Notes under the pieces: model-generated | Seen by the model: the letters and a program-made list of their open reading frames with translations, nothing else | Told to the model about the DNA's origin: nothing | Database searches by the model: none | Program-made: the position numbers and the translations under genes | Origin: Spirochaetales bacterium | Lineage (GTDB): Bacteria; Spirochaetota; Spirochaetia; Sphaerochaetales; Sphaerochaetaceae | Direction of reading: 5' to 3' | Length of the DNA stretch: 39,879 nucleotides | Assembly (NCBI GenBank): GCA_012523305.1 | Contig: JAAYIV010000147.1 | Coordinates: 1-39,879, forward strand | Part shown: positions 1-7,324 of the stretch, piece after piece | Position numbering within the stretch: the stretch's first letter is position 1 | Layout of the letters: each line of letters starts with the position of its first letter

Positions 1-1145
1 TCAAATCCCACGCATCCTTCGATCTCAGGAAGTGCGATTGCATCCGGTCGGTCATATTCTTCTTCAGTATCAAGAAATTCAAACACTCGTTCCGCCGCAG
101 CTGCAGAAGACTGGAACATTCCTGTCACTTGTGCTGTTTGCCCGATCTGTTGGCTAAAATTCCGCATATATTGTATGAAAGCCTGGATATTGCCCACCGT
201 GATCGTACCGTTGATGACAAGCACTCCCCCCAGTAAGGCAATCGCTACATATCCGATATCGCCGGTCCCATGCATGATCGGACCCATCAACCCGGAGAAA
301 AACTGTGATTTCCAAGCTGATTCATATAACTTTTCATTGATCTGGAGTAATTTCTCTTCCATCATCGGTTCCGCATTGAAAGCTTTGACGACATCGTGTC
401 CCCCATAGACTTCCTCTATCAAGGCATTTGCTTCTCCTAGGGCAGCTTGTTGTTTTACGAACAACTTTTGCGATCGCTTTACGATTGCGGATATAATTAT
501 CAAAGAGAGCGGTAGCAACAGCAGGGCGATCAAGGTCATGAGCCAACTGATGCGCAACATCATCACTATGACACCGATAATGGTGGCGACAGAAGCCAAT
601 GATTGGATCAGGCCTTGCCCGAGAGTCTGTCCCAATGTGTCGATATCGTTGGTAACCCTTGAAAGGATTTCTCCATGGGTAATCGTATCAAATGCTTTGA
701 TAGGAATCCTGTCCAGTTTCTCAGAGATTTCTTTTCTCAGCGTATAGGCGATGTTCTGAACGACGGAAGACATCAAGTATCCTTGCAAAAACATGAGCGT
801 CGAACTGGCTAAGTAGAGTAATGCCAATGTCAATAAGATTCGAATGAGCAGCTGGAAATCCATACCTCCGACACCGGCAATTTTCGCTTGAATTCCATTA
901 AAAATCGCAGTGGTCGCTTCTCCTGCCAAGGATGGTCCAACAATTGCGAAGATGGTACTTCCGATCGTTGCTATGAGAGAAATGATGATGGAAACTTTAA
1001 ACGGCGCAAGGCGTTTTGCCAATTTTTTCACGGTACCCTTGAAGTCCTTCGGTTTTTGTCCGCTGATGAATCTTCCACCTGGTCTGGGACCGAATGAGCG
1101 GGGCATCGATGGACTTTTTTGAGGTGATTGCTGTTGGTTGCTCAT
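1..1145 (-). CDS. ABC exporter half-transporter, second subunit (partial, 3' end outside window)
   Basis: Probable ATP-driven exporter subunit, partner of the gene just upstream. Only the N-terminal membrane domain lies in the window. The reading frame is open to the window edge. It begins with a polar, proline- and glutamine-rich leader (MSNQQQSPQKSP...), then hydrophobic spans separated by the typical coupling-helix text (RKEISEKLDRIPIKAFDT, then GEILSRVTNDIDTLGQTLGQ), as in MsbA/LmrA-type exporters. The ATP-binding domain should lie beyond base 1. The start is ATG at 1145, which overlaps the stop of the upstream exporter gene in an ATGA, so translation is probably coupled. With its neighbour it should form a heterodimeric exporter of the LmrCD or TM287/288 type, and this subunit would be expected to carry the intact catalytic residues. 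Substrate unknown. Confidence 0.93.
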   Translation of the reverse strand, partial: MSNQQQSPQKSPSMPRSFGPRPGGRFISGQKPKDFKGTVKKLAKRLAPFKVSIIISLIATIGSTIFAIVGPSLAGEATTAIFNGIQAKIAGVGGMDFQLLIRILLTLALLYLASSTLMFLQGYLMSSVVQNIAYTLRKEISEKLDRIPIKAFDTITHGEILSRVTNDIDTLGQTLGQGLIQSLASVATIIGVIVMMLRISWLMTLIALLLLPLSLIIISAIVKRSQKLFVKQQAALGEANALIEEVYGGHDVVKAFNAEPMMEEKLLQINEKLYESAWKSQFFSGLMGPIMHGTGDIGYVAIALLGGVLVINGTITVGNIQAFIQYMRNFSQQIGQTAQVTGMFQSSAAAAERVFEFLDTEEEYDRPDAIALPEIEGCVGF

Positions 1146-3151
1146 AAGTCCATCTCCTTTTCAGATAATTGGGAGGATGCAATTTGTCGGTATACCGCGC
1201 AAGAGGCAAGCAGCTCTTTGTGCTTGCCGTCCCCTACAATTTTTCCATCTTCGAGAACCAAAATCCTGTCAGCATGTACAATAGTACTAATCCTTTGGGC
1301 AACGATGATGACGGTTGTCTGTGACAACGCTCGTTTGAGAGTTTTTCTCAATGCCGTATCGGTTCTGTAATCCAGTGCTGAAAAACTGTCATCAAAGATT
1401 AAAATAGGGCGTTTGGCTGCAATCGCCCTGGCGATAGCGACGCGTTGGCGCTGCCCTCCCGATACGTTGGTTCCTCCTTGTGAAATCGATGCCTGATATG
1501 TATTGGGCATCTGCCCTATGAACTCAGAAGCTTGGGCGATGGTAGCAGCACGCTGTATTAATTCCGGATCTTCTTCGATTCCGAATGCGATATTGGATGC
1601 CACGGTCCCCGAAAAAAGAATAGCTTTTTGCGGAACATAGCCGATTCGAGACCGTATGTGACGTGGTGAAAGAGTTTTTATGTCTTGGCCTTCAACCATC
1701 ACCGTCCCTTCGGTTGTATCATAGAACCGGACCAACAGGTTCAAAAGCGTTGATTTACCACTACCAGTACTTCCTATGATCGCCAATGTGGTTCCGGGTG
1801 TGGCTTTGAATGAAATGTCATCAAGAGCCTTGGAATCGGCTTCGGGGTAGCTGAACCCTACATGTTTGAACTCCACGACACCTTCTTGTGAGCCATCAGG
1901 AACAAATGTTGTCTCTGGATCAGTAATCGACAGAGGAGTTTCCAAGACCTCTTGAATTCTTGTTGCTGAAACCGAAGCTCTCGGTAACATGATGCTGAGC
2001 ATGGTTATCATCAGAAACGACATGAGAATTTGCATCCCGTACTGCATGAATGCCATCATATCCCCGACTTGCATCATTCCCGCATCGATCTGATGCGCTC
2101 CGTTGTACAAAATCAACACCGTAATGATGTTCATGACCAACATCATCAATGGCATCATCGCTGACATGGCCCTGTTAACGAACAACGATGTTTCGGTCAC
2201 CTCTTTATTAGCTTTGTCAAAACGTCTTTGCTCATGACGATATGTTCCAAAGGCACGGATTACCTGCAAACCGGAAAGACGTTCGCGCATGACGAGGTTT
2301 GTCTTATCAATCAAAGTCTGTAATTTTTTGAATTTCGGCATGACGAAAGCGAATAAGATACCGACAATCGTGAATATTGCAGCCACCCCCACGCCGATGG
2401 TCCATGCCAAGGTGGTCTGGACACTCAAGACTCTCAGAATGCCTCCTATGGCCATGATGGGAGCGAAAAACACGATCCGAAGAAGCATGACCGATGACAT
2501 CTGGATTTGCTGCACATCGTTCGTGCTACGGGTAATCAATGATGCGGTTGAAAATGTATCCATCTCAGGACGGGAGAATGAGAGGATCTTTGCAAACTGA
2601 TCAGCTCGCAATTCTTTACCGAGCTTAGCTGCAACTCTGGCTGCGATGAATGATACGAGTATGGATAACACTATGCTGGTGAATGCAAGAGCAAGCATTT
2701 TTAAACCACTGATCAAGATATAACGAAGACGCATCGTATCAACATCCACACCTAACGATGCATATTCTTTGGCAATGGAAGCAATCACTGCTTGAGTAGC
2801 GAGATCTTCATCCATAGTGGTTAACATTGCGAATGCGTTTACGGTGATTCGTTCTATTTCGGCTCTGTCGGAAAAGTCGTTAAGGTAATAGATCGAACCG
2901 GAACGATTATACGCATCGGAAAACCGAAGCCCCTGCTGTTCATCGAGCATAAAGATTATCTTTTGATACGTGGTCTCGCCTAGTTGTTCAAAAATAGCAT
3001 GTTCGATTCCTTGTTGTTGGATTCCCACGTTGACTATGTTGGACGTATAACTCGGTAAGGCAAGATCGGCGATCGCCTTGCCCATCAACAACAATATGAT
3101 CAGTAATACAAACATTTTAGAGTGAGACAAATAGTTTAGTAACAGCCGCAT
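1142..3151 (-). CDS. ABC exporter half-transporter, first subunit, degenerate ATPase site
   Basis: Exporter with fused membrane and ATP-binding domains, 669 residues. Walker A is GSTGSGKST (460-468), the signature is NVSGGQRQR (about 563-571) and Walker B is ILIFDDSFSALD. The catalytic Glu after Walker B is Asp (D588) and the H-loop His is Gln (VAQRIS). Such changes are known from the non-catalytic half of heterodimeric exporters, which fits the pairing with the overlapping downstream gene. Between the first two membrane spans there is an unusually long outside loop of roughly 110 residues (about 35-145), which makes the protein longer than the usual 580-600. The gene overlaps the upstream marR by 16 bases and the next exporter gene by 4, so all three should be one operon. 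Multidrug export is the family guess; the substrate is not known. Confidence 0.93.
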   Translation of the reverse strand: MRLLLNYLSHSKMFVLLIILLLMGKAIADLALPSYTSNIVNVGIQQQGIEHAIFEQLGETTYQKIIFMLDEQQGLRFSDAYNRSGSIYYLNDFSDRAEIERITVNAFAMLTTMDEDLATQAVIASIAKEYASLGVDVDTMRLRYILISGLKMLALAFTSIVLSILVSFIAARVAAKLGKELRADQFAKILSFSRPEMDTFSTASLITRSTNDVQQIQMSSVMLLRIVFFAPIMAIGGILRVLSVQTTLAWTIGVGVAAIFTIVGILFAFVMPKFKKLQTLIDKTNLVMRERLSGLQVIRAFGTYRHEQRRFDKANKEVTETSLFVNRAMSAMMPLMMLVMNIITVLILYNGAHQIDAGMMQVGDMMAFMQYGMQILMSFLMITMLSIMLPRASVSATRIQEVLETPLSITDPETTFVPDGSQEGVVEFKHVGFSYPEADSKALDDISFKATPGTTLAIIGSTGSGKSTLLNLLVRFYDTTEGTVMVEGQDIKTLSPRHIRSRIGYVPQKAILFSGTVASNIAFGIEEDPELIQRAATIAQASEFIGQMPNTYQASISQGGTNVSGGQRQRVAIARAIAAKRPILIFDDSFSALDYRTDTALRKTLKRALSQTTVIIVAQRISTIVHADRILVLEDGKIVGDGKHKELLASCAVYRQIASSQLSEKEMDL

Positions 3152-3603
3152 GATGACCCCTCTGATGCAATATGCTCCTGAAGTAAGTTGTTTCGCATCC
3201 TCGTAGCATAATCGAGCATGGTTTCAAGCTCATCTGCGGAAAATCCATCAAACAACTTATCATCAGCTGTCTTCATGTTATTACATGCTATCTTAAGCAA
3301 CGCTCTGCCTTTTTCTGTGATACTGATTTTGTTAAGACGTTTATCGTGTTCGTCTCGGGTGCGTTTGAGTATTCCCGTCGAAGCCATGCGAGAAACCATT
3401 ACGGTAACAGTGGATGGTTTGATAAAAAGCAATGAAGCCAATTGAGCTTGGCTCATGCTCGCTCGTGAAGCAATTAATGTTAGTAGGTGTAACTGCCCCG
3501 GATGAAGACCCACGTCATGCACGAGAGCATGGGCGTGGCTAAACCGTAGGCGCATCAATTGAGAAAAAACAGAAATCAATTCGGTTGATATGGATCGGTT
3601 CAT
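3136..3603 (-). CDS. MarR-family transcriptional regulator
   Basis: Winged-helix regulator of 155 residues, typical MarR length. The DNA-binding part is seen in MSQAQLASLLFIKPSTVTVMVSRM followed by the wing region (LKRTRDEHDKRLNKISITEKG), both characteristic of MarR. I chose ATG at 3603 because GGAG lies five bases upstream; a GTG at 3609 is in frame but abuts that site. It is the first gene of a marR-ABC-ABC operon and probably represses it until a toxic ligand binds. A palindrome lying between the -35 and -10 boxes of its own promoter is the likely operator. The C-terminus ends in SCGCY; nothing more can be said about that from sequence. Confidence 0.92.
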   Translation of the reverse strand: MNRSISTELISVFSQLMRLRFSHAHALVHDVGLHPGQLHLLTLIASRASMSQAQLASLLFIKPSTVTVMVSRMASTGILKRTRDEHDKRLNKISITEKGRALLKIACNNMKTADDKLFDGFSADELETMLDYATRMRNNLLQEHIASEGSSCGCY

Positions 3604-3630
3604 CGTCACTCCAAAAGATTAGACGGCTAA

Positions 3631-3659
3631 TTATTAATACTATTAGCCCATTTGGTCAA
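3631..3659 (-). promoter_or_regulatory. marR-ABC operon promoter with internal palindromic operator
   Basis: Minus-strand TTGACC (3654-3659), a 17-base spacer and TAATAA (3631-3636) form a good vegetative promoter. An inverted repeat GGCTAAT...ATTAGCC (3625-3648, seven-base arms, ten-base centre) covers the -10 box and most of the spacer. A MarR dimer bound there would exclude RNA polymerase, so simple autorepression is the expected mode. The expected transcript start is near 3624, about 20 bases before the ATG, leaving room for the GGAG ribosome site. Confidence 0.7.
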
Positions 3660-3672
3660 CAGGAAGATGCTG

Positions 3673-4848
3673 CTACCGATTTAAGACGGACAAACAGGCA
3701 AGGTACATTCTCGGTATGTGAAACGGTCCTTTAAACATATTGCCTTTCAATTGAGTCGATACGCTGCCGTCCCGATGAAGATAGCCAAACCATTCGCCGA
3801 AGTCCTTGTCAGCGAAATGTGTGTGTACATAACTATCCAGCTGATAAAAACGATCGAGATATCGAGCGGCTCCCGTAAGTGAGTAAGCTGTCAAATTGGC
3901 AATGATCGCTTCATTGTGCGGCCACCAGAATTTCATGTCATGCCAATAATCAAAAAGACTCTTTTTCAACGCATCTCTAACATAGAACAATCCGCCGTAT
4001 TCAGTGTCCCACCCGACATTCCACATCCAATCGAGCATATCGCATCCTAATCGAATCAAGTCTGCATCATTGTTCCTGTACCGTGCTTCGTTTAGGATGA
4101 ACCAAGCACCTTCAATGGCATGTCCGGGATTCAAGAGCCTTCCTTCAAAGTGGTCAGCTTGTAAAGATCCGTCCAATGCGCACTGTTCTAGCACCAGCTC
4201 CAACTCAGGGCGTACGAAGTAGGTTCTGATCTCTTTAATAAAGTCGTCGATGACAGTATTCAACCATTCTTCTTCAGGGCAGGCTTTGCGCAATTCCTGG
4301 GCAGTGTTTAATAATATCATCGGTAGCCCGAAGTGGCGTGAAGCTCTGGTTTCAGGCATGAATTTAGGAATGAGCAGTCTCACATCGTCTTTCCATTCAA
4401 GGACCTTTCTGAACAATGCCAAAGCTTTTTGTGCGTATGCTTTTTGACCTGATGCTCGGCTATAAGAGGCAAAGCCAATAACGGCAAATGTTTCACTGAA
4501 GATATAGCGGATACGTTTGACCACCGGTTTGCCATCGATCGTGACCCGGAAGAACATTCTTCCATCAGTATCAAAGCAGTGCTGTTCTAAGAACGACACG
4601 CATGAAGAAGCAACTTCAAGATACACCGGATTTCTTTTGAATTCATTGTAAGCAGTGGAAAATGTCCACAGAGAGCGTCCCTGGAACCAAACGGATTTAT
4701 CAGTTTCAAGAATACTTCCATCCCTATCGAGTCCAGTAAGCATCCCGGCATGGGTTCTGTCATACCCGTGGTCGATCCAGAACGTTAATATTGAATCATT
4801 AAGAGTAGTTTCATAACGTTGTTGTATGAGTTCTAGTTCATCCGGCAT
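3673..4848 (-). CDS. N-acylglucosamine 2-epimerase (AGE) family protein
   Basis: Sugar epimerase/isomerase of the (alpha/alpha)6-barrel AGE family, 391 residues, close to the usual 390-420. Family signatures seen are WFQGRSLW near the N-terminus, NPGHAIEGAWF in the middle, KFWWPHNEAIIANL and EWFGYLHRDGSV...GPFHIPR near the end. The closest remembered match is to GlcNAc 2-epimerase/renin-binding protein; mannose-type isomerases share the fold, so the substrate stays open. I start at ATG 4848 (MPDELELIQQ) because an upstream ATG at 4899 would read straight through a strong terminator hairpin. The GGGGG seven bases before this ATG belongs to the 3' arm of that hairpin. Alone between the psp operon terminator and the marR operon; no other amino-sugar genes adjoin. 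Confidence 0.9.
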   Translation of the reverse strand: MPDELELIQQRYETTLNDSILTFWIDHGYDRTHAGMLTGLDRDGSILETDKSVWFQGRSLWTFSTAYNEFKRNPVYLEVASSCVSFLEQHCFDTDGRMFFRVTIDGKPVVKRIRYIFSETFAVIGFASYSRASGQKAYAQKALALFRKVLEWKDDVRLLIPKFMPETRASRHFGLPMILLNTAQELRKACPEEEWLNTVIDDFIKEIRTYFVRPELELVLEQCALDGSLQADHFEGRLLNPGHAIEGAWFILNEARYRNNDADLIRLGCDMLDWMWNVGWDTEYGGLFYVRDALKKSLFDYWHDMKFWWPHNEAIIANLTAYSLTGAARYLDRFYQLDSYVHTHFADKDFGEWFGYLHRDGSVSTQLKGNMFKGPFHIPRMYLACLSVLNR

Positions 4849-4852
4849 ACAA

Positions 4853-4891
4853 AAGCCCCCTTCAGGTATACTGATTACCCGAAGGGGGCTT
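4853..4891 (-). terminator. Terminator of the pspA1 operon, overlapping the AGE ribosome site
   Basis: Arms AAGCCCCCTTC and GAAGGGGGCTT (4853-4863 and 4881-4891) pair perfectly over 11 bases, with a small inner GGTA/TACC pairing in the loop. On the minus strand the hairpin is followed by a short T-run (CTTTTG), so it should end the psp operon 16 bases after the DUF4097 stop. The same 3' arm supplies the purine-rich sequence before the AGE ATG at 4848. Confidence 0.8.
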
Positions 4892-4906
4892 GTCAACATT
4901 TACCCC

Positions 4907-5782
4907 TTAGTCTCTGAAAGAAATCGATCCGGAAGTAGTAGATATTTCAATGAAATTATTTCCATTGCCGATCACATACGTCGTCGAGCGTTTGTCAGTG
5001 CTTTCGATGCCCGCGTTTGAAAGCTTGGCAGAGACACTCCCGCTTACGGTCTTGGTAACCAGTTTTCCGTTGAAATCTTTAGGAATAACGAATTGGATCG
5101 ATCCGCTGACACTTTCAATATTCGCATTGTATGCATTCGACTTGGCCAGTTCGATTCGTCCTGATACACTTTCGGCCCGCAAGTATCCGTCAATGGCAAC
5201 ATCAATGTTTTGAACGGTAATGCCACCGCTTACAGTATCAATTTCCAAATCGTCAGCGCTGATCGACTGCCCGGAAATAGCTCCTGAAACAGATTTCAAA
5301 TATCCCTTGCGACTGATGTCCAGATCGTCAAATCGAAGTGCTCCTGAAACCGTCGATAGATCTGCCGATTGCAATTCCAACGGTGAATTGATATGCAAAG
5401 CTCCTGAAACGACTGACACGTCTAATGACCCGTTTTTCCACTCTTTCGGTAATGAAACATGCAACGCAGCCTGGAAATCCGTCAAGGGATTGATCGTCCA
5501 TTTTTTCTTTTTCTTCACTTCGATCGTGAGATTCCCACCCGATTCGCTGACAGAAAAGTCATATTGATTACGGCCGCTACCGGAAAGAATGACCTTGCCA
5601 TTATCTTGGCTATCGGTTTGAACTATGGTCACCGAAGGCGCGTCAGACTTGATGCGAACAGTACCTTGCCTATCGAGTGATTTGATCCTGCTCTCATAAT
5701 TATTATCAGAAATACCGTTTGCGAACACCGAAGATGCGGTTGCGTAAAACAATAATGCTATTAGAGAAATTATCAATTTCAT
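4907..5782 (-). CDS. DUF4097 (LiaG-like) secreted beta-repeat protein
   Basis: Exported protein of 291 residues. A signal peptide (MKLIISLIALLFYATASSVFA) is followed by a chain of short beta repeats, each centred on [ST]VSG: TVSGALRF, SVSGAISG, TVSGGITV, SVSGRIEL, SVSGSIQF, TVSGSVSA, TTSGSISF, about 19-20 residues apart. This is the DUF4097 pattern, seen in LiaG of the Firmicutes Lia envelope-stress operon. No lipobox cysteine. Start at ATG 5782, with GAGGA six bases before and ATGA overlap with the upstream pspC. It is the last gene of pspA-pspB-pspC-DUF4097, so it should act outside the membrane in the same stress response; its biochemical role is unknown. Three copies of an 11-base DNA motif 60 bases apart (from 5280, 5340, 5400) come from the protein repeats. 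Confidence 0.85.
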   Translation of the reverse strand: MKLIISLIALLFYATASSVFANGISDNNYESRIKSLDRQGTVRIKSDAPSVTIVQTDSQDNGKVILSGSGRNQYDFSVSESGGNLTIEVKKKKKWTINPLTDFQAALHVSLPKEWKNGSLDVSVVSGALHINSPLELQSADLSTVSGALRFDDLDISRKGYLKSVSGAISGQSISADDLEIDTVSGGITVQNIDVAIDGYLRAESVSGRIELAKSNAYNANIESVSGSIQFVIPKDFNGKLVTKTVSGSVSAKLSNAGIESTDKRSTTYVIGNGNNFIEISTTSGSISFRD

Positions 5783-6153
5783 TTTACATCCTCGTGAAAA
5801 CGCTGATCCCAATCACGTTCTTTGTCAAAAATTTGTTCTTCCATGCCTTCTACTTTTCTCTTCAATGACTCGAACGTCCTGCGCAGATCTTCTCGCGTGG
5901 TAGTGTTGTATCGATAATTCTCTTTGCTGCTTCTTCCATCATGAGAGTAACTAGTACCATATTCCGGTTCCAACGGGAGCAAGAGTCCCAATAATGCATA
6001 GATTGCCAGGCCGGGAAATACTCCGGTTACAATAATCGTAATTGCTACGATCAACCGCAGGGTGTCGACAGGTAAGTCCCTCCAATCGGCAATTCCCTGA
6101 CATACCCCGAATATTTGCCCCCTGCGTGATCTATACAGTCTCTTAGTTGCCAT
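5779..6153 (-). CDS. pspC: PspC domain protein with C-terminal coiled coil
   Basis: Inner-membrane phage-shock protein, 124 residues. The N-terminal PspC motif is intact (LYRSRRGQIFGVCQGIADWRDLPVDTLRLI), followed by a membrane span (IVAITIIVTGVFPGLAIYALLGLLLPL) and a charged, probably helical tail (about 85-124: REDLRRTFESLKRKVEGMEEQIFDKERDWDQ). In enterobacteria PspC and PspB sense membrane stress and draw PspA away from PspF. The gene follows pspB by 8 bases and overlaps the DUF4097 gene by 4. Start ATG 6153 has AGGTGG upstream. A second, different PspC lies at 8449-8721. Confidence 0.9.
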   Translation of the reverse strand: MATKRLYRSRRGQIFGVCQGIADWRDLPVDTLRLIVAITIIVTGVFPGLAIYALLGLLLPLEPEYGTSYSHDGRSSKENYRYNTTTREDLRRTFESLKRKVEGMEEQIFDKERDWDQRFHEDVK

Positions 6154-6161
6154 AACGCCAC

Positions 6162-6404
6162 CTAATCCTTTCCTTCAGTGTTATTATTTCTGTTGCGAAG
6201 TATGATTTCTAAATTCTCAATTCGCTTTTCCAGATCCATGATACCCTTGGCGAGTTCGCGGTCAAAGTCTTCGCTTTCCCGGCTGTGGCTATCTTTTAAT
6301 TTCCGTTTACGTTCTTTTGAACGTACCCCCATGCTTATAACCCATCCTGCAAACAGAAATGGAGCCACAATCGCAATTACCGCGACAAAATCATTCCCAC
6401 TCAT
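6162..6404 (-). CDS. pspB: PspB-like membrane protein
   Basis: Small protein of 80 residues, with one N-terminal membrane span (FVAVIAIVAPFLFAGWVISMGV), a basic stretch (RSKERKRKLKD) and a C-terminal coiled coil (about 45-70: FDRELAKGIMDLEKRIENLEIIL). Length, topology and place between pspA and pspC match PspB of the phage-shock operon, although sequence identity is not obvious by eye. Expected to sit in the inner membrane with PspC and to help transmit stress to PspA. AAGGAG lies about ten bases before the ATG. An unrelated small membrane protein in this slot cannot be excluded. Confidence 0.75.
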   Translation of the reverse strand: MSGNDFVAVIAIVAPFLFAGWVISMGVRSKERKRKLKDSHSRESEDFDRELAKGIMDLEKRIENLEIILRNRNNNTEGKD

Positions 6405-6425
6405 TATTCCGACACTCCTTGGTTA

Positions 6426-7091
6426 CTATTGCTTTGACCCTTTGGCCTCTTTGCGTAGTGCCTCCAGTTCAGCCTCAATCGCTTCCATTTCTTCCAAGTC
6501 TGCAAATCGAGATTCAACCGTGTCGGCTCCAGACTTACTCATACCGGCTTGGGCTTCCATCCGATCAACTTGTTGCTCCATCTTATCGAATCTGCTGAAA
6601 GCTTCATGATCGGTGGCTTTTCGCATTGTTTCGCTGGCAGCTTGCTGCTCGCGAATCCGTGTCGCACGTTCAACAATCGCCTGGTATTTGTTACGTAATG
6701 ATTGAAGCTTTTCTTCCAACTTGGAAATATCGTCCTTACTCTTCTTGATGATCTCTTCATAGCGAGCGATATCTTCTACCAGCTGGTCAAAATTGGTTGC
6801 AGCCTTGCGTTTTTCCAGTAATGCCTCCCTGGCTAAATCTTCACGATTTCTCTCCAAGGCGAGCTCGGCTCTTTTTTTCCAGCGCTCTAAAAGTGCTTCA
6901 ACTTCATTGCGATTCCGATCTAATTTGGTTTTAGTCGCAATCTTAGCCGCACAAGCAGATTTCAGCTCGATCAGGGTATCTTCCATCTCCTGCATCATGA
7001 GTTTGATCATCTTCTCAGGATCTTCAGCTTTATCGAGCAGAGCGTTGATGTTTGCATTTACAATGTCCATGAATCGAGAGAATACTCCCAT
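6426..7091 (-). CDS. pspA: Phage shock protein A (first copy)
   Basis: Peripheral membrane coiled-coil protein of the PspA/IM30/ESCRT-III superfamily, 221 residues. The N-terminal amphipathic helix (MGVFSRFMDIVNANINALLDKAEDPEKMIKLMMQEME) is the family hallmark; the rest is heptad-rich helix with a C-terminal acidic segment (EEMEAIEAELEALRKEA). PspA is known both to stabilise stressed membranes and to inhibit PspF. Start at ATG 7091, since GGAGG lies five bases upstream; an ATG at 7106 in frame lacks a ribosome site and lies just before it. First gene of the pspABC-DUF4097 operon, reading away from pspF, driven by the sigma-54 promoter at 7143-7159. Confidence 0.95.
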   Translation of the reverse strand: MGVFSRFMDIVNANINALLDKAEDPEKMIKLMMQEMEDTLIELKSACAAKIATKTKLDRNRNEVEALLERWKKRAELALERNREDLAREALLEKRKAATNFDQLVEDIARYEEIIKKSKDDISKLEEKLQSLRNKYQAIVERATRIREQQAASETMRKATDHEAFSRFDKMEQQVDRMEAQAGMSKSGADTVESRFADLEEMEAIEAELEALRKEAKGSKQ

Positions 7092-7142
7092 CGTTTTTTC
7101 CTCCATATCCGATGCTATGCATCGTGTTCTCTACTCGTATTC

Positions 7143-7159
7143 ATGCAAGTTCCATGCCA
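7143..7159 (-). promoter_or_regulatory. Sigma-54 promoter of the pspA1 operon
   Basis: Minus-strand TGGCATG-N4-TTGCAT matches the sigma-54 consensus TGGCACG-N4-TTGCW at all but one of the key positions, with the GG and GC doublets at the correct spacing. The transcript should start near 7133, about 40 bases before the pspA ATG. The neighbouring pspF gene encodes the matching enhancer-binding activator. Confidence 0.9.
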
Positions 7160-7223
7160 ACCTTATCGATCAGGACATCTATTTAAGAAGAACCTTCTAT
7201 TTGTCAGTTGAATACCAAGTTAC

Positions 7224-7239
7224 TCTGATGTCAATCAGA
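7224..7239. promoter_or_regulatory. Palindrome between pspA and pspF, candidate activator site
   Basis: TCTGAT-GTCA-ATCAGA, six-base perfect arms, centred about 98 bases upstream of the predicted sigma-54 transcript start. That is a usual distance for an enhancer site, but no equal copy is seen before the second pspA operon, so the assignment to PspF is weak. Confidence 0.35.
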
Positions 7240-7288
7240 CTTTATCATAAATATGTATCGAATTGAAGATATTTCATAGTATGCGAAT

Positions 7289-7323
7289 ATGGTAAAAATG
7301 ACCCATCGATGGTAAAATCCACC
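7289..7323. promoter_or_regulatory. Pair of TGGT-N7-ACC sites abutting the pspF start, candidate PspF enhancer sites
   Basis: Two copies of TGGT-N7-ACC begin at 7290 and 7310, 20 bases (two helical turns) apart: TGGTAAAAATGACC and TGGTAAAATCCACC. The same motif and spacing recur at 9589-9620 upstream of the second sigma-54 promoter. The second copy ends two bases before the pspF ATG and also contains the likely pspF -10 box (TAAAAT, 7313-7318), so a protein bound here would shut off pspF. This matches the known autoregulation of PspF in enterobacteria. Confidence 0.5.
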
Positions 7324-7324
7324 T

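Noticed and set aside
5280-5410. An 11-base motif (GCTCCTGAAAC on plus) repeated three times at exact 60-base spacing, looking like a direct-repeat array
   Set aside because: It lies within the DUF4097 gene and encodes the repeating VSGA segment of the protein; the stretches between are also coding. Not a CRISPR or an intergenic repeat.
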